This document shows, one piece after another, positions 54,105-63,042 of a stretch of DNA of 64,000 bases. The notes below the pieces were generated by a model. It was not told where the DNA came from and did not search any database. It saw only the letters and a list, made by a program, of their open reading frames with translations. The translations under genes and the position numbers were made by a program. Source of the stretch: Bradyrhizobium sp. 190 (GTDB taxonomy: Bacteria; Pseudomonadota; Alphaproteobacteria; Rhizobiales; Xanthobacteraceae); assembly GCF_023073415.1 (NCBI RefSeq), contig NZ_JADPJL010000024.1, forward strand, positions 62,001 to 126,000, in the 5' to 3' direction. Numbering within the stretch: position 1 is the stretch's first letter; each line of letters opens with the position of its first letter.

Positions 54105-54830
54105 TCAGCCCTCGCGGCTGAGCCGGTCGTACAGCTTCGCTGCGTTATCCCAATTGATGGCCTCCATGAAGGCGTCCACATACGCGCCGGCCTTGGCACC
54201 ATAGTCCATGTGATAGGCGTGTTCGTACATGTCGAGCGCAATCACCGGCCGGCCGCCGGCGACGGCATTGGTGTGATCGGCCGCCCATTGATTGACAAGT
54301 CGCTTGTCGTGAGGCGAATAAGACAGCAGCACCCAACCGGAACCGCCGCCTTCCGCCTTGCCCATCGCAGAGAATTCGGCGCGCCAGCGATCGACGCTGC
54401 CGAAATCGCGTGCAATCGCGTCTCCCAGCGAGCCTCGTGCCGCACCGCCCCCACCGAGACTGTCGAAATAGGCCTCGTGCAAAATCATTGAGTTCATCGC
54501 GACCAGTTCTTCGCGCTTGAGGCCATTGATCAGAAAATTCGGCGCCTTGGCAAAGTCCAGTTCCGCCAGTTGGACAGCGATTGCGTTCAAGCGTTTCACC
54601 GCGCCTACATAATTGTTCTCATAGTGGCTTATGAGAATTTTCTCGGAAATTCCCTTCACCGATTTCGGATCGAGCGAAAACGGCTTGATCTCATAAGCCA
54701 TGCGCTTTGCTCCTGGTTGCTGCGCGGTCTCTGCATTCGCGGATCGTTGGCCGAGCGTCGAAGCCGCCGCGATCCCGGCGACCAGCCCAGCACTCTTGAT
54801 GAAGTCCCGCCGTTCCATGTTTTCTGCCAT
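54105..54830 (-). CDS. Exported iron/manganese superoxide dismutase
   Basis: A 241-residue Fe/Mn superoxide dismutase with a Tat signal (ERRDFIKSAGLVAGIAAAST). Metal ligands are the His in ISHYENNYVG, the His in ILHEAYFDSLGG, and Asp and His in LDMYEHAYHMDYG. The leader suggests a periplasmic location, less usual for this class. Iron or manganese use cannot be told from sequence. Starts at 54830 or 54818 are both possible. Confidence 0.9.
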   Translation of the reverse strand: MAENMERRDFIKSAGLVAGIAAASTLGQRSANAETAQQPGAKRMAYEIKPFSLDPKSVKGISEKILISHYENNYVGAVKRLNAIAVQLAELDFAKAPNFLINGLKREELVAMNSMILHEAYFDSLGGGGAARGSLGDAIARDFGSVDRWRAEFSAMGKAEGGGSGWVLLSYSPHDKRLVNQWAADHTNAVAGGRPVIALDMYEHAYHMDYGAKAGAYVDAFMEAINWDNAAKLYDRLSREG

Positions 54831-55108
54831 CGTTCACTCTCCGGGTTTGCCCTTGCCCCAGATTCATCGCGGCGCTCATCGCGTCTCCGATGCGCCAAGG
54901 GCACATCGTCGTCGCGACGGCACGAGAAAAAGCGTAAAATGAGATCGGATTGGCGGCTGACACACTGCGTCCTTGGATGGTTTTCAAAACCGGACGCGAT
55001 TCTTCGGCATGTCGCCTCGTGGGGAGATCGCTTCCCCATGGAAAGGATGACACCAGCGGGGGCCTGCCCTGTCAATCTCGCTCGCTGTAACAATCAGGCG
55101 ACGGAACC

Positions 55109-55819
55109 CTAGTACCTCGGCCGATGATCGACCACCCACCGGCGGGCGTGCTCGACGGGCTTTCCGAGATGAGGCATCACCATCGCGCGCACGGCCATAA
55201 CGCTCGGCAACGCCTCCATGGCCGCACGCCAAGCCGCGATGCGGGGTTTGTCGTTGAGCATCTGCTGTCCTTCCGGAGTGAGGCTAAGACTCGTCATCGT
55301 CGGCAACATGAAGAAGTCGGCCAGCGTCGGTTGGTCATTGACCAGGAATTTTCGGCCGGGATCGAGGTCGTTCTCCATGACATCAAGGCCGATCGCGATC
55401 TTCGGCAGCGCGGCGGCGACGACCTTTTCGTCCGGCGCGATACCGAGAACCGGGTAGATCAAACGCTCATGACTGAGATGATAGGCAATGTAGGGATAAT
55501 AGTAATTGTTCAACGAGCTGATCCATCGATTCATCCGCGCCCGCGCTCGCGGGTCGACGGGCTGAAGCGGCGGTCCATCGAACGCCTCATCGACATAGGC
55601 TGCAATTGCGGACGTTTCGTAGAGCACGAAACCGTCGTGGTCGAGAATCGGAACGCGGTTGAACGGATGCAGCGTCAGATGGCGCGGACTGCCCATCTCC
55701 GATTCCAGGTCGCAGAACGTGAACGGCACGCCTTTCTCGGTCAGCACGAGCCGGACGATGTTCACGAAGGTACTGACCGGAAAGCCGTAAACAATGACGC
55801 CGGCCATTGGGTCGCTCAT
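55109..55819 (-). CDS. Glutathione S-transferase family protein
   Basis: A 236-residue GST: VIVYGFPVSTFVNIVRLVLT, FNRVPILDHDGFVLYETSAI (cis-Pro, Glu-Thr-Ser) and FLVNDQPTLADFFMLPTMTS. The start overlaps the stop of the DUF1127 gene by 4 nt (ATGA), so it is co-transcribed with it. The LysR gene is divergent and may control the pair. Confidence 0.9.
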   Translation of the reverse strand: MSDPMAGVIVYGFPVSTFVNIVRLVLTEKGVPFTFCDLESEMGSPRHLTLHPFNRVPILDHDGFVLYETSAIAAYVDEAFDGPPLQPVDPRARARMNRWISSLNNYYYPYIAYHLSHERLIYPVLGIAPDEKVVAAALPKIAIGLDVMENDLDPGRKFLVNDQPTLADFFMLPTMTSLSLTPEGQQMLNDKPRIAAWRAAMEALPSVMAVRAMVMPHLGKPVEHARRWVVDHRPRY

Positions 55820-56064
55820 CGCCAGAACGGCTTCGCCGCCTCACGCAATGCCTCCTCGCGCGATACGCCGATGTCCTTGAGAAGATAATCATTGAGTTCG
55901 GCCAATTCGCCGAGCTGCGTTCGCTGATGGCTCCGGTCGATCCAGATTTCCAACGTGCGCAACCACCCGCCCACCAAACTTGATGAGACAGATTGTTGAC
56001 GAAAGGTCCGCTTGCCGGCGGCTTCGCGCGGCAAGGCCAATCCTTGAGGAGAGTAGTTTGACAT
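55816..56064 (-). CDS. DUF1127 protein
   Basis: An 82-residue protein with the C-terminal DUF1127 motif LGELAELNDYLLKDIGVSRE. Such small Arg-rich proteins are common in alphaproteobacteria; some affect RNA and phosphate or stress responses. ATG 56064 follows an A/G-rich site. It leads the operon with the GST. Confidence 0.82.
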   Translation of the reverse strand: MSNYSPQGLALPREAAGKRTFRQQSVSSSLVGGWLRTLEIWIDRSHQRTQLGELAELNDYLLKDIGVSREEALREAAKPFWR

Positions 56065-56194
56065 GACAATGCTCCAGAATGCGACGGGGCTTTTTCGAGC
56101 CACGGCGAGAGCAGGATCAATAGAGCCAGGCAAGGCTTGCGCGCAAAGCATCCTTTCTCTAGCCTAACGGAGTTTTTCTCATGAAGGTCAGGTC

Positions 56195-57118
56195 ATGCTT
56201 CGCCGCCTGCCGCCACTGAATGCGCTCAAGGCCTTCGAGGCCGCCGCGCGGCATGAGAGCTTCACCCAGGCCGCCGAAGAACTATGCGTCACTCAAGGCG
56301 CGGTCAGCCATCAGGTCAAGGCGCTGGAAGTGGAGCTCGGAATCAAACTGTTCATCCGCGAACGCCAGCGACTGGTCATTACCGGAGCCGGCCGCGACTA
56401 CCTCACTGTCGTACGCGATGCACTAGACCGCATTGCCGTTGGCACAGAGCGCCTGATGCAACGCCAGAGTTCAGGTGTTCTGACGGTCAGCACTTCGCCT
56501 GACTTCGCGGCCAAGTGGCTGGTGCACCGACTCGGTCGTTTTTCCGAATCCCATCCCGAAATCGATCTGCGAATTTCGGCGACCATGCACCACGTCGACT
56601 TCGCCCGGGAGGATGTCGATCTTGCGGTCCGGCACGGCGACGGCAATTGGCCGGGACACGATGTGATACGGTTGTCTCCCGAGCAATTATTCGCTGTCTG
56701 CAGTCCCAAGCTGCTAGCGGGGCGTCACCGTTTGGTCCGGCCTTCGGACGTCCTGAAGTTTTCCTTGCTCCACCTCGACGATCGCAAGGCGTGGACAAGG
56801 TGGCTCGAAGTTGCCGGCGTTGCGGACGCAGAGCCTTCACAAGGGCCGGTATTGAATCGCGCCAGCATGGTTATCGATGCCGCGGTCGACGGCCAGGGAA
56901 TAGCACTCGCGCGCACCACGCTTGCCGCGTGGGACCTCATCTGTGGGCGCCTCGTTCGGCCGTTCAAGGAAGCAAGTCGGCTTTCCCGGACATACTGGAT
57001 CGTGTGCCCGAAGGCCACGTCTGACCTTCCTAAGATCAAGCTGTTTCAGGATTGGTTGCTCGCCGAAGCGGCGCAAGATCATCGGCATTTACAGAAGCTC
57101 GGAACGAAAGCGGCCTAG
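56195..57118 (+). CDS. LysR-family regulator, GcvA type
   Basis: A 307-residue LysR regulator. The helix-turn-helix is HESFTQAAEELCVTQGAVSH followed by QVKALEVELGIKLFIRERQR. PLNALKAFEAAARH and the effector domain (LVHRLGRFSESHPEIDLRIS) fit the GcvA/AmpR group. It is divergent from the DUF1127-GST operon, its probable target. Confidence 0.92.
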   Translation: MLRRLPPLNALKAFEAAARHESFTQAAEELCVTQGAVSHQVKALEVELGIKLFIRERQRLVITGAGRDYLTVVRDALDRIAVGTERLMQRQSSGVLTVSTSPDFAAKWLVHRLGRFSESHPEIDLRISATMHHVDFAREDVDLAVRHGDGNWPGHDVIRLSPEQLFAVCSPKLLAGRHRLVRPSDVLKFSLLHLDDRKAWTRWLEVAGVADAEPSQGPVLNRASMVIDAAVDGQGIALARTTLAAWDLICGRLVRPFKEASRLSRTYWIVCPKATSDLPKIKLFQDWLLAEAAQDHRHLQKLGTKAA

Positions 57119-57149
57119 TTACCCGCCCTCGTACAACGGAACAAGAACA

Positions 57150-58439
57150 ATGAACCGGGACAGATACGATCTTCCGCTGACCACCGCCTCGGACCGCGCC
57201 GCGGCGCATTACCGCGACGGCGTCGACTGCATGCTGTCGGCCTGGCACGGCGCCGAGGATGCCTTCGACAAGGCGATCGCGGAAGATCCGGGCTTTGCGC
57301 TGGCGCATATCGGGCGCGCGCGGCTGCATCAGCTCAACATGGAGGGCGGCAAGGCGCGCGAGCTGGCCGACGGCGCGACGCCACGAGAAAAGAACCATGT
57401 CGAGATCATGGCCGCCGTGATCGAGAGCAAGCCGAAAATCGCCGTGACCGGCGCCGAGGCGCATCTCGAAGAATATCCGCGCGACGCGCAGGTGCTGTCG
57501 ATCCTGCTCGGCGCGTTCGGCCTCTATGCATTCTCGGGCCGTCCCGACCACGATGCCGCCAAGCTCGCGATCTGCGAACGCCATGCGCGGCACTATGGCG
57601 AGGACTGGTGGTTTGTCAGTTACCTCGGCTGGTCGCATACCGAGGCGGGTAATCTCTCCACCGGCCGGACATTGTCCGAGCGCGCAATGGCGCTGCGTTC
57701 CGAAAACGCCAACGCCGCGCATGGCCTCTCGCATGCGATGTTCGAGCAAGGCGACATGGCGGTGGGCCGCAAATTCCTCGCGCAATGGATGCCTTCGCAT
57801 GATCGCAAGAGTTTTCTGCATGGGCACCTTGCCTGGCACGTCGCGCTGACCAACCTCGACGAAGGCGATCTTGATGGTGCGCTTGCGATCTACGAACAGC
57901 ATATCAAGCCGGCAGGCCGGCCCTATCCGCCACTGAACATCTTCACCGACGGCGCCTCGCTGCTGTGGCGGTTGTCGCTGGCCGGCAAGGCCGGGCTGGA
58001 GCCGCATTGGCGGGACGTTGCGGCCTATGGCGAGAGATATTTTCCACAAGCCGGAGCGCACTTCGCCGACGTGCATTTTGCACTGGCCGCAGCAATGGCA
58101 GGCGGCGATGCGCTGGACACGCGACTGGCCCAGCTGGAAGCGCGCGCGGCCGACGGCAAGCTGGCGCCGGGCGGCTGCGCGATCAACCTCTGTCGCGGCA
58201 TCCGGGCGTTTGCCGAAGGCGACAATGACGGTGCGGTCCGCCTGCTCGAAGGCGCGATTTCCGAACTGGCGCGGATCGGCGGCAGCCACGCCCAGCGCCA
58301 GTTATGGGAAGACACGCTGATCGTCGCCTATATGCGCGCCGGTCACGGCGGCAAGGCAGCCCGACGCATCTCGGCGCGGCTCGACCGCAGACCTTCGGCG
58401 CGCGACGAGGCCTGGTCGCGCGCGGCGCAGCGGAATTGA
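57150..58439 (+). CDS. TPR-like protein, TTC38 type
   Basis: A 429-residue all-helical protein made of degenerate tetratricopeptide repeats, for example DAFDKAIAEDPGFALAHIGR, WSHTEAGNLSTGRTLSERAM and HLAWHVALTNLDEGDLDGAL. HGLSHAMFEQGD is typical of TTC38-like proteins. No catalytic residues are known. ATG 57150 is chosen because homologues begin just before YDLPLTT; it follows LysR by 31 nt. Confidence 0.85.
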   Translation: MNRDRYDLPLTTASDRAAAHYRDGVDCMLSAWHGAEDAFDKAIAEDPGFALAHIGRARLHQLNMEGGKARELADGATPREKNHVEIMAAVIESKPKIAVTGAEAHLEEYPRDAQVLSILLGAFGLYAFSGRPDHDAAKLAICERHARHYGEDWWFVSYLGWSHTEAGNLSTGRTLSERAMALRSENANAAHGLSHAMFEQGDMAVGRKFLAQWMPSHDRKSFLHGHLAWHVALTNLDEGDLDGALAIYEQHIKPAGRPYPPLNIFTDGASLLWRLSLAGKAGLEPHWRDVAAYGERYFPQAGAHFADVHFALAAAMAGGDALDTRLAQLEARAADGKLAPGGCAINLCRGIRAFAEGDNDGAVRLLEGAISELARIGGSHAQRQLWEDTLIVAYMRAGHGGKAARRISARLDRRPSARDEAWSRAAQRN

Positions 58440-58501
58440 AAGAACCGGCAGCGATAGTTCACGACTTGAGCTGACGGAACCAACTGAAGCCGGGCCGCAC
58501 A

Positions 58502-59536
58502 TCAGATCCGGCGCTCGACGGCAAACACCTCGATTGCCGCCGCGCGGCCACGCAAGCGCGCCTCCCCCAGCGGTTCGACCGCGAAAGCAGGCTTCAGCTT
58601 CATATGGCGCAGCAGATCGGCAGACACCAGCAAGTTCCGGCCAACCTCCTTGCAGTGCTCCTGCAGCCGCGCCGTCACGTTCACGGTATCGCCGAAATAG
58701 GCAAGCTGGCGGCGTGAGCTGCCGCACTCGCTGATCACGACGTGACCGGCATGCAGGCCGGCGCGGAAGCTCGGCACCATGCCGAACTCCTGGCGGTAAG
58801 AGTCCGCTTTTTCCGCGATGCTGTCGGCAATCGCGAAGAAGCAGTCGATGCAGCGTCCGCCCGAGATCCGCCCATCGAGCGGCCACGTCACGATGACCTC
58901 ATCGCCGACATAGGCGTGAACCTCGCCACCATGCGCAACGATCGCGCCGTCAATGTCGAAGAAGAACCGGGTGAGCAGGCCCTGCACGCGCAATTCTCCC
59001 ATCGACTCGGCGAGAGATGTCGAGCCTGCCAGGTCGAGGAACATCAGCACACGCGCTTCCCGCACCGGGCTTCGGTATCGCCCGAGCGCTATATTGAAAA
59101 GCACGCGGCTGCCGACCAGCCGAGTCAGTTCGAAGGCCGACATGACGAGCAGCGACGCGAAGAAGCTAAACGCAACGACAATGGGAAACTTCTCAATCAG
59201 CCACTTCGTCTCGATCCATTCCCAGTACAACGTCACCTGCAAGACCAGCGCCGTGCTCGCGACGACGATTGCCATGGTCGCGGAGCGCACCGCCAGATCC
59301 GCCAACAGCGGCCATCTGCTGACCCACTCACTTCGTCGCGAAGTGAAGTAGAGATGAACGCCCCAGGCGGCCAGCGTTACGCCCATCCCATGCAGGCTGC
59401 TCCGGAGATAATACGGCAGCGTTGCTTCGATCGGATCGTCAATGAAATAGCGATAGACTATTCCCCCAAATAAGCCGCCAACCGCAAAGAAAACAGTTGG
59501 CCCGATCGCGCGCCGCATGTCCGATCCATTCTTCAC
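58502..59536 (-). CDS. Membrane adenylate/guanylate cyclase
   Basis: A 344-residue class III cyclase. About four transmembrane segments (residues 10-155) precede the catalytic domain: [20 protein letters not shown] (first metal Asp), [18 protein letters not shown] (second Asp), [20 protein letters not shown] and [20 protein letters not shown]. It likely makes cAMP. Its ATG overlaps the glpD stop (ATGA, 59533-59536), so translation is coupled. Confidence 0.9.
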   Translation of the reverse strand: MKNGSDMRRAIGPTVFFAVGGLFGGIVYRYFIDDPIEATLPYYLRSSLHGMGVTLAAWGVHLYFTSRRSEWVSRWPLLADLAVRSATMAIVVASTALVLQVTLYWEWIETKWLIEKFPIVVAFSFFASLLVMSAFELTRLVGSRVLFNIALGRYRSPVREARVLMFLDLAGSTSLAESMGELRVQGLLTRFFFDIDGAIVAHGGEVHAYVGDEVIVTWPLDGRISGGRCIDCFFAIADSIAEKADSYRQEFGMVPSFRAGLHAGHVVISECGSSRRQLAYFGDTVNVTARLQEHCKEVGRNLLVSADLLRHMKLKPAFAVEPLGEARLRGRAAAIEVFAVERRI

Positions 59537-60999
59537 ACCGCTGCCGCCATGAACGCGGCCAGTGCCTCGCGATCCGCCGGCTGCATGGTGAGGTCAAGCT
59601 TGGAGCGCCGCCACAGGATGTCATCAGGAAATCGCGCCCATTCCTTTTGCATGAGATAGCGCACTTCGGCGCCCGTCAACTCGGGCCCGAAGGCCGGGCC
59701 AAGGTCGCCGCGTTCCTTGGCATCGCCAAGGACCGCCTTGGCGTTCGACCCGTAGGCGGCGACCAGACGCCTCGCCTGGTCTTCGCCGAGAAACCGCCAG
59801 CGGTCGCGTACTTCGTCGATCTCGTTGTCGAAGCGGTCCCAGGCAAAATCGCCACCGGGCAGCGGTGCCTTCGCGGTCCACCGCGCCGACATCGGATAGA
59901 ACGGCGTCAGCTTCGATACCGCCCGCTCCGCGCGCAGCCGCGAGGTCGTGACGTCGCCGCCGACGATAGTGAGCAGCGGCGCCTTGCCGCGCCCGTGCTC
60001 AAGCGTCACCGCCCCGTCGCGCCTGCTTGCAGGCTTCAGCACCATGTTGGCGCCGGAGAGCGTACGCACCACGTCGACCGTCTCGATCCGCTCGCGGAAA
60101 TAGCGGTTCGCCGCATCGCAGAGATAGGCGACGTCTCCCGCCGCCATCGCAACGATGGCGGGATCGCCCTTGAAGGCATGGCTGACGGTACCGATCAGGG
60201 TAAAATCGCGCTCATAGGGACTTGCGAAAATTAGCCGTCCGTCGCTGTTCTGGAACACATAGATGTTGTCGCTGTCGAACAGGCGGCGGACGACGATCTG
60301 GTCCATCTGTACGGCGGCCACTTTCGGCGGCGGCACGCGCAACACCGTCTCGGCAACAGACGGCGTCCACGCTCCGGTGGCGTTGGCGACCGCCCGTGCC
60401 GTGATCACCTGGCGAAAGCCACGATCTTTCGTCGCCAGCCGCCATTCCTTGCCACGTTCGGCCCGGGTGCAGCGTGCGCCGGTGCGAATCACGGCACCGC
60501 GCGCCGCGGCATCGACGGCGGTGAGAACCACCAGCCGGGAATCGTCCACGACGCAGTCGGAATATTCAAATGCGGTGCCGAACGGCCGCTTCAGCGCATT
60601 GCCGACCGGATGATGGGTGACGTCGACGGTCGCCGAGGCCGGCAGACCGCTGCGCGAGGCCAGCCGGTCGTAGAGCAAGAGCCATGAACGCAACCGCCAG
60701 GCCGGGCGTTCGTCGGAATGCGCGGGGATGGCAAAGCGCATCGGACGCACCAGATGCGGCGCGATCCTGAGCCAGATGTCCCGCTCGGCAAGCGCCGAAC
60801 GGACGCGAAGAAAATGCCGGCGCTCAAGCCCCGCGAGATCGCCGTGGATCAGCCGCGGCGAGGCCGAGGAGGCGCCCGCGCCGAGATCGCCCTGCTCCAG
60901 CAGGATGACGCGCAAGCCGCGTCCGGCGGCGTCGCGCGCGATGCTGACGCCGTTCAATCCGCCGCCAATGATCGCGAGATCGTAGTCCGCCATACGCAA
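59533..60999 (-). CDS. glpD: Glycerol-3-phosphate dehydrogenase
   Basis: A 488-residue FAD enzyme of the GlpD/GlpA family: [20 protein letters not shown] (dinucleotide fold), [19 protein letters not shown] and [12 protein letters not shown]. The C-terminal region has [20 protein letters not shown]. It oxidises glycerol-3-phosphate to dihydroxyacetone phosphate, passing electrons to quinone. It overlaps the cyclase gene by 4 nt, an unusual pairing. Confidence 0.92.
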   Translation of the reverse strand: MRMADYDLAIIGGGLNGVSIARDAAGRGLRVILLEQGDLGAGASSASPRLIHGDLAGLERRHFLRVRSALAERDIWLRIAPHLVRPMRFAIPAHSDERPAWRLRSWLLLYDRLASRSGLPASATVDVTHHPVGNALKRPFGTAFEYSDCVVDDSRLVVLTAVDAAARGAVIRTGARCTRAERGKEWRLATKDRGFRQVITARAVANATGAWTPSVAETVLRVPPPKVAAVQMDQIVVRRLFDSDNIYVFQNSDGRLIFASPYERDFTLIGTVSHAFKGDPAIVAMAAGDVAYLCDAANRYFRERIETVDVVRTLSGANMVLKPASRRDGAVTLEHGRGKAPLLTIVGGDVTTSRLRAERAVSKLTPFYPMSARWTAKAPLPGGDFAWDRFDNEIDEVRDRWRFLGEDQARRLVAAYGSNAKAVLGDAKERGDLGPAFGPELTGAEVRYLMQKEWARFPDDILWRRSKLDLTMQPADREALAAFMAAAV

Positions 61000-61106
61000 G
61001 GGCTACTGGTGAGAAGCTGACTTCACTACACTAGGTCATGATGGCCAAAAGTGGATGTCGCTCCTGGAAATGAATCAAGTCCGGCAGAAACCAGGCAGCC
61101 GCCGCC

Positions 61107-62630
61107 CTAGCCGGTTGCGATCGATACGAAGAATCCCTCCGGTCCTTCCAGTTCCACCAGCTTCTTCCTTTCGATCAGCCAGAACCGGCTTCCCACCGTT
61201 CGTACGAAGCTGCGGTCGTGTGAAACCAGCAGGCAACTTGCCTGATGCGCCAGTAATTCTTCTTCCAGCGCTTCCTGTCCCTCGATATCCAGGTGGTTGG
61301 TAGGCTCATCGAGCAGATAGAAGTTTGGCTGGGCAAGCTGCAGCAAAAGCATGCCGAGACGCGCCTTCTGTCCGCCGGAAAGCCGGCCGATCGGACGGCT
61401 CTGCATCGCAACCGACAGGCCGGAGCCGGCGAGCAACGCGCGCGCACGCTGATCGCCGACCTCGAAACGGCTGACGATCGTGTGCATCGGCGTGTCGGCA
61501 TCGGAAAGATCGGCAAGATTCTGTTCACAGTAGCCGAGAGCAAGAGACTGCGAGACCTTGATGCCGGCCTGCATGGCTTCCGGGTTTTCGATCGCTTGAC
61601 GCAGCATCGCCACGAACCGGGTCTTGCCTGCCCCGTTCGGCCCCAGCAGCACGATCCGGTCTCCCTTGCAGATGAACTGCTTTCCGGTCTTGAACAGCAA
61701 CCTGCCGTCGGGGGTAGCGACGGTGGCATCATCAAGCGCAATCAGAACCTTGGCATGCGTTCCGCGGTTGGCAAGCTTGATCGTCCCTGCGGATCGCTCC
61801 AGGTGGACGGGCTTTGCCGCATCTTCCAGCTTCTCGGCTCGCTGCCTCAGTTGCTTCGTCTTTTGTAACAGAAGGTCGCTACCGGAATTGACGCCGATGT
61901 TGTTGAGCTTTGCAGCGTGCTGGCGAAGCTGCTCGGCAGCCTTCAGGTCACGTCGGTAGCGCCGTTCATCCGAGGTATCCACCTCGCTGAGCGCGGCGCG
62001 CGCCTGCGTATAGGGCAGCGAAAATATCTGCGACCGCTCGGGCCGCAAGAATACCGTGCGGTTTGTGGTTGCGTCGAGAAACGCGCGGTCATGGCTCGAT
62101 ATGACGACCGGCATATCCCGTGGCAGCGCGTTCAGCCAGGCTTCAAGCTGACAAATCCTGGCGAGGTCCAGGTGGTTGGTCGGCTCGTCGAGCAACAACA
62201 CATCGGCCTCGGCCACCACGATGCGGGCAAGCATGGCAAACCGCTGCCAGCCGCCGCTCAGCTGCTTCAGCGGCCTCTGCCGCAGCGCCTCGGGCACCTC
62301 AAGCGATTCCAGGGCAACATCGACCCTCCAGCTCTCACCCGCCCGTCGTTCAGCGGGAAGCATGTCGAGCACCGCCGCATAGAACGGTGTATCCGCGAGC
62401 GCGGACGGGACATCCTGCTCGACATAGCCGATGGTCAACCCTCGCGATCTGGCGATATCGCCATCGCTTGGCTCCGCCATGCCTGCAATGCAGCGCAGTA
62501 ACGTGGACTTGCCGCGCCCATTGGCGGCGACGAGCCCGATGCGGTCACCAGCATTGACGGAAAGGTCCAGTCGGGAAAACAGCGGAGCGTTCAGCGTCAC
62601 GCCGAGATTACGAATATTGATAAGGGTCAT
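61107..62630 (-). CDS. ABC-F family ATPase
   Basis: A 507-residue soluble protein with two ABC domains. The first has VAANGRGKSTLLRCIAGMAE and LSGGWQRFAMLARIVVAEAD with LLLDEPTNHLDL. The second has LLGPNGAGKTRFVAML and LSGGQKARLGMLLLQLAQPN with LLDEPTNHLDI. There are no membrane helices. ABC-F proteins act on ribosomes, some giving antibiotic resistance. ATG 62630 (MTLINIRNLGVTLN) is chosen over upstream codons because the ABC fold starts here. Confidence 0.92.
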   Translation of the reverse strand: MTLINIRNLGVTLNAPLFSRLDLSVNAGDRIGLVAANGRGKSTLLRCIAGMAEPSDGDIARSRGLTIGYVEQDVPSALADTPFYAAVLDMLPAERRAGESWRVDVALESLEVPEALRQRPLKQLSGGWQRFAMLARIVVAEADVLLLDEPTNHLDLARICQLEAWLNALPRDMPVVISSHDRAFLDATTNRTVFLRPERSQIFSLPYTQARAALSEVDTSDERRYRRDLKAAEQLRQHAAKLNNIGVNSGSDLLLQKTKQLRQRAEKLEDAAKPVHLERSAGTIKLANRGTHAKVLIALDDATVATPDGRLLFKTGKQFICKGDRIVLLGPNGAGKTRFVAMLRQAIENPEAMQAGIKVSQSLALGYCEQNLADLSDADTPMHTIVSRFEVGDQRARALLAGSGLSVAMQSRPIGRLSGGQKARLGMLLLQLAQPNFYLLDEPTNHLDIEGQEALEEELLAHQASCLLVSHDRSFVRTVGSRFWLIERKKLVELEGPEGFFVSIATG

Positions 62631-63042
62631 GATCGTTCCCTGGTCTTGCCGGCCAACACAACATCCGGGGCATGCAGCCATCATCGGATGTTCGTGTTTG
62701 GAGCGCGGCGAGCTACTGAAATGCGGGCGCAAACGATCAGACGTTCGACGCCGCATTGCCACGGGGGCAGACCAGGAAGAGATTTTCGGAAAAGTCTCTG
62801 GTCAGCCCTGCAAATGCATTTGCAGGGCGTTGACGGGGCCACGCTGGCGATAGTGCCGTAAAGATATCGTCACCGCGCAGCCCTCCTTTCTCGAACCAGC
62901 TAGGTCACCAAAATATCCGGGCCTTCAGGGGAAGGCAAGCCAGGGTCTCGTCGAAATCAAATCGCGAAAAGCCGGAGAGGTCGCGCATGCAATCGCATCT
63001 CTGGCGCTAGCGCCCGATGCACCGCAGCGCGATTTCGCGAAA
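62631..63042. promoter_or_regulatory. Upstream region of the ABC-F gene with a palindrome
   Basis: A 412-bp gap. It contains a perfect 24-bp palindrome at 62805-62828 (half-site GCCCTGCAAATG) and an imperfect hairpin at 62778-62799 (AGAGATTTTC/GAAAAGTCTCT). No gene is seen. The palindrome is 175 bp upstream of the ABC-F start. It could be an operator or part of an attenuator as known for some ABC-F genes; neither is shown. Confidence 0.4.

Noticed and set aside
54050-54491. C-terminal 147 residues of the GlcG frame
   Set aside because: They are antisense to the superoxide dismutase and arise from read-through after the frameshift.
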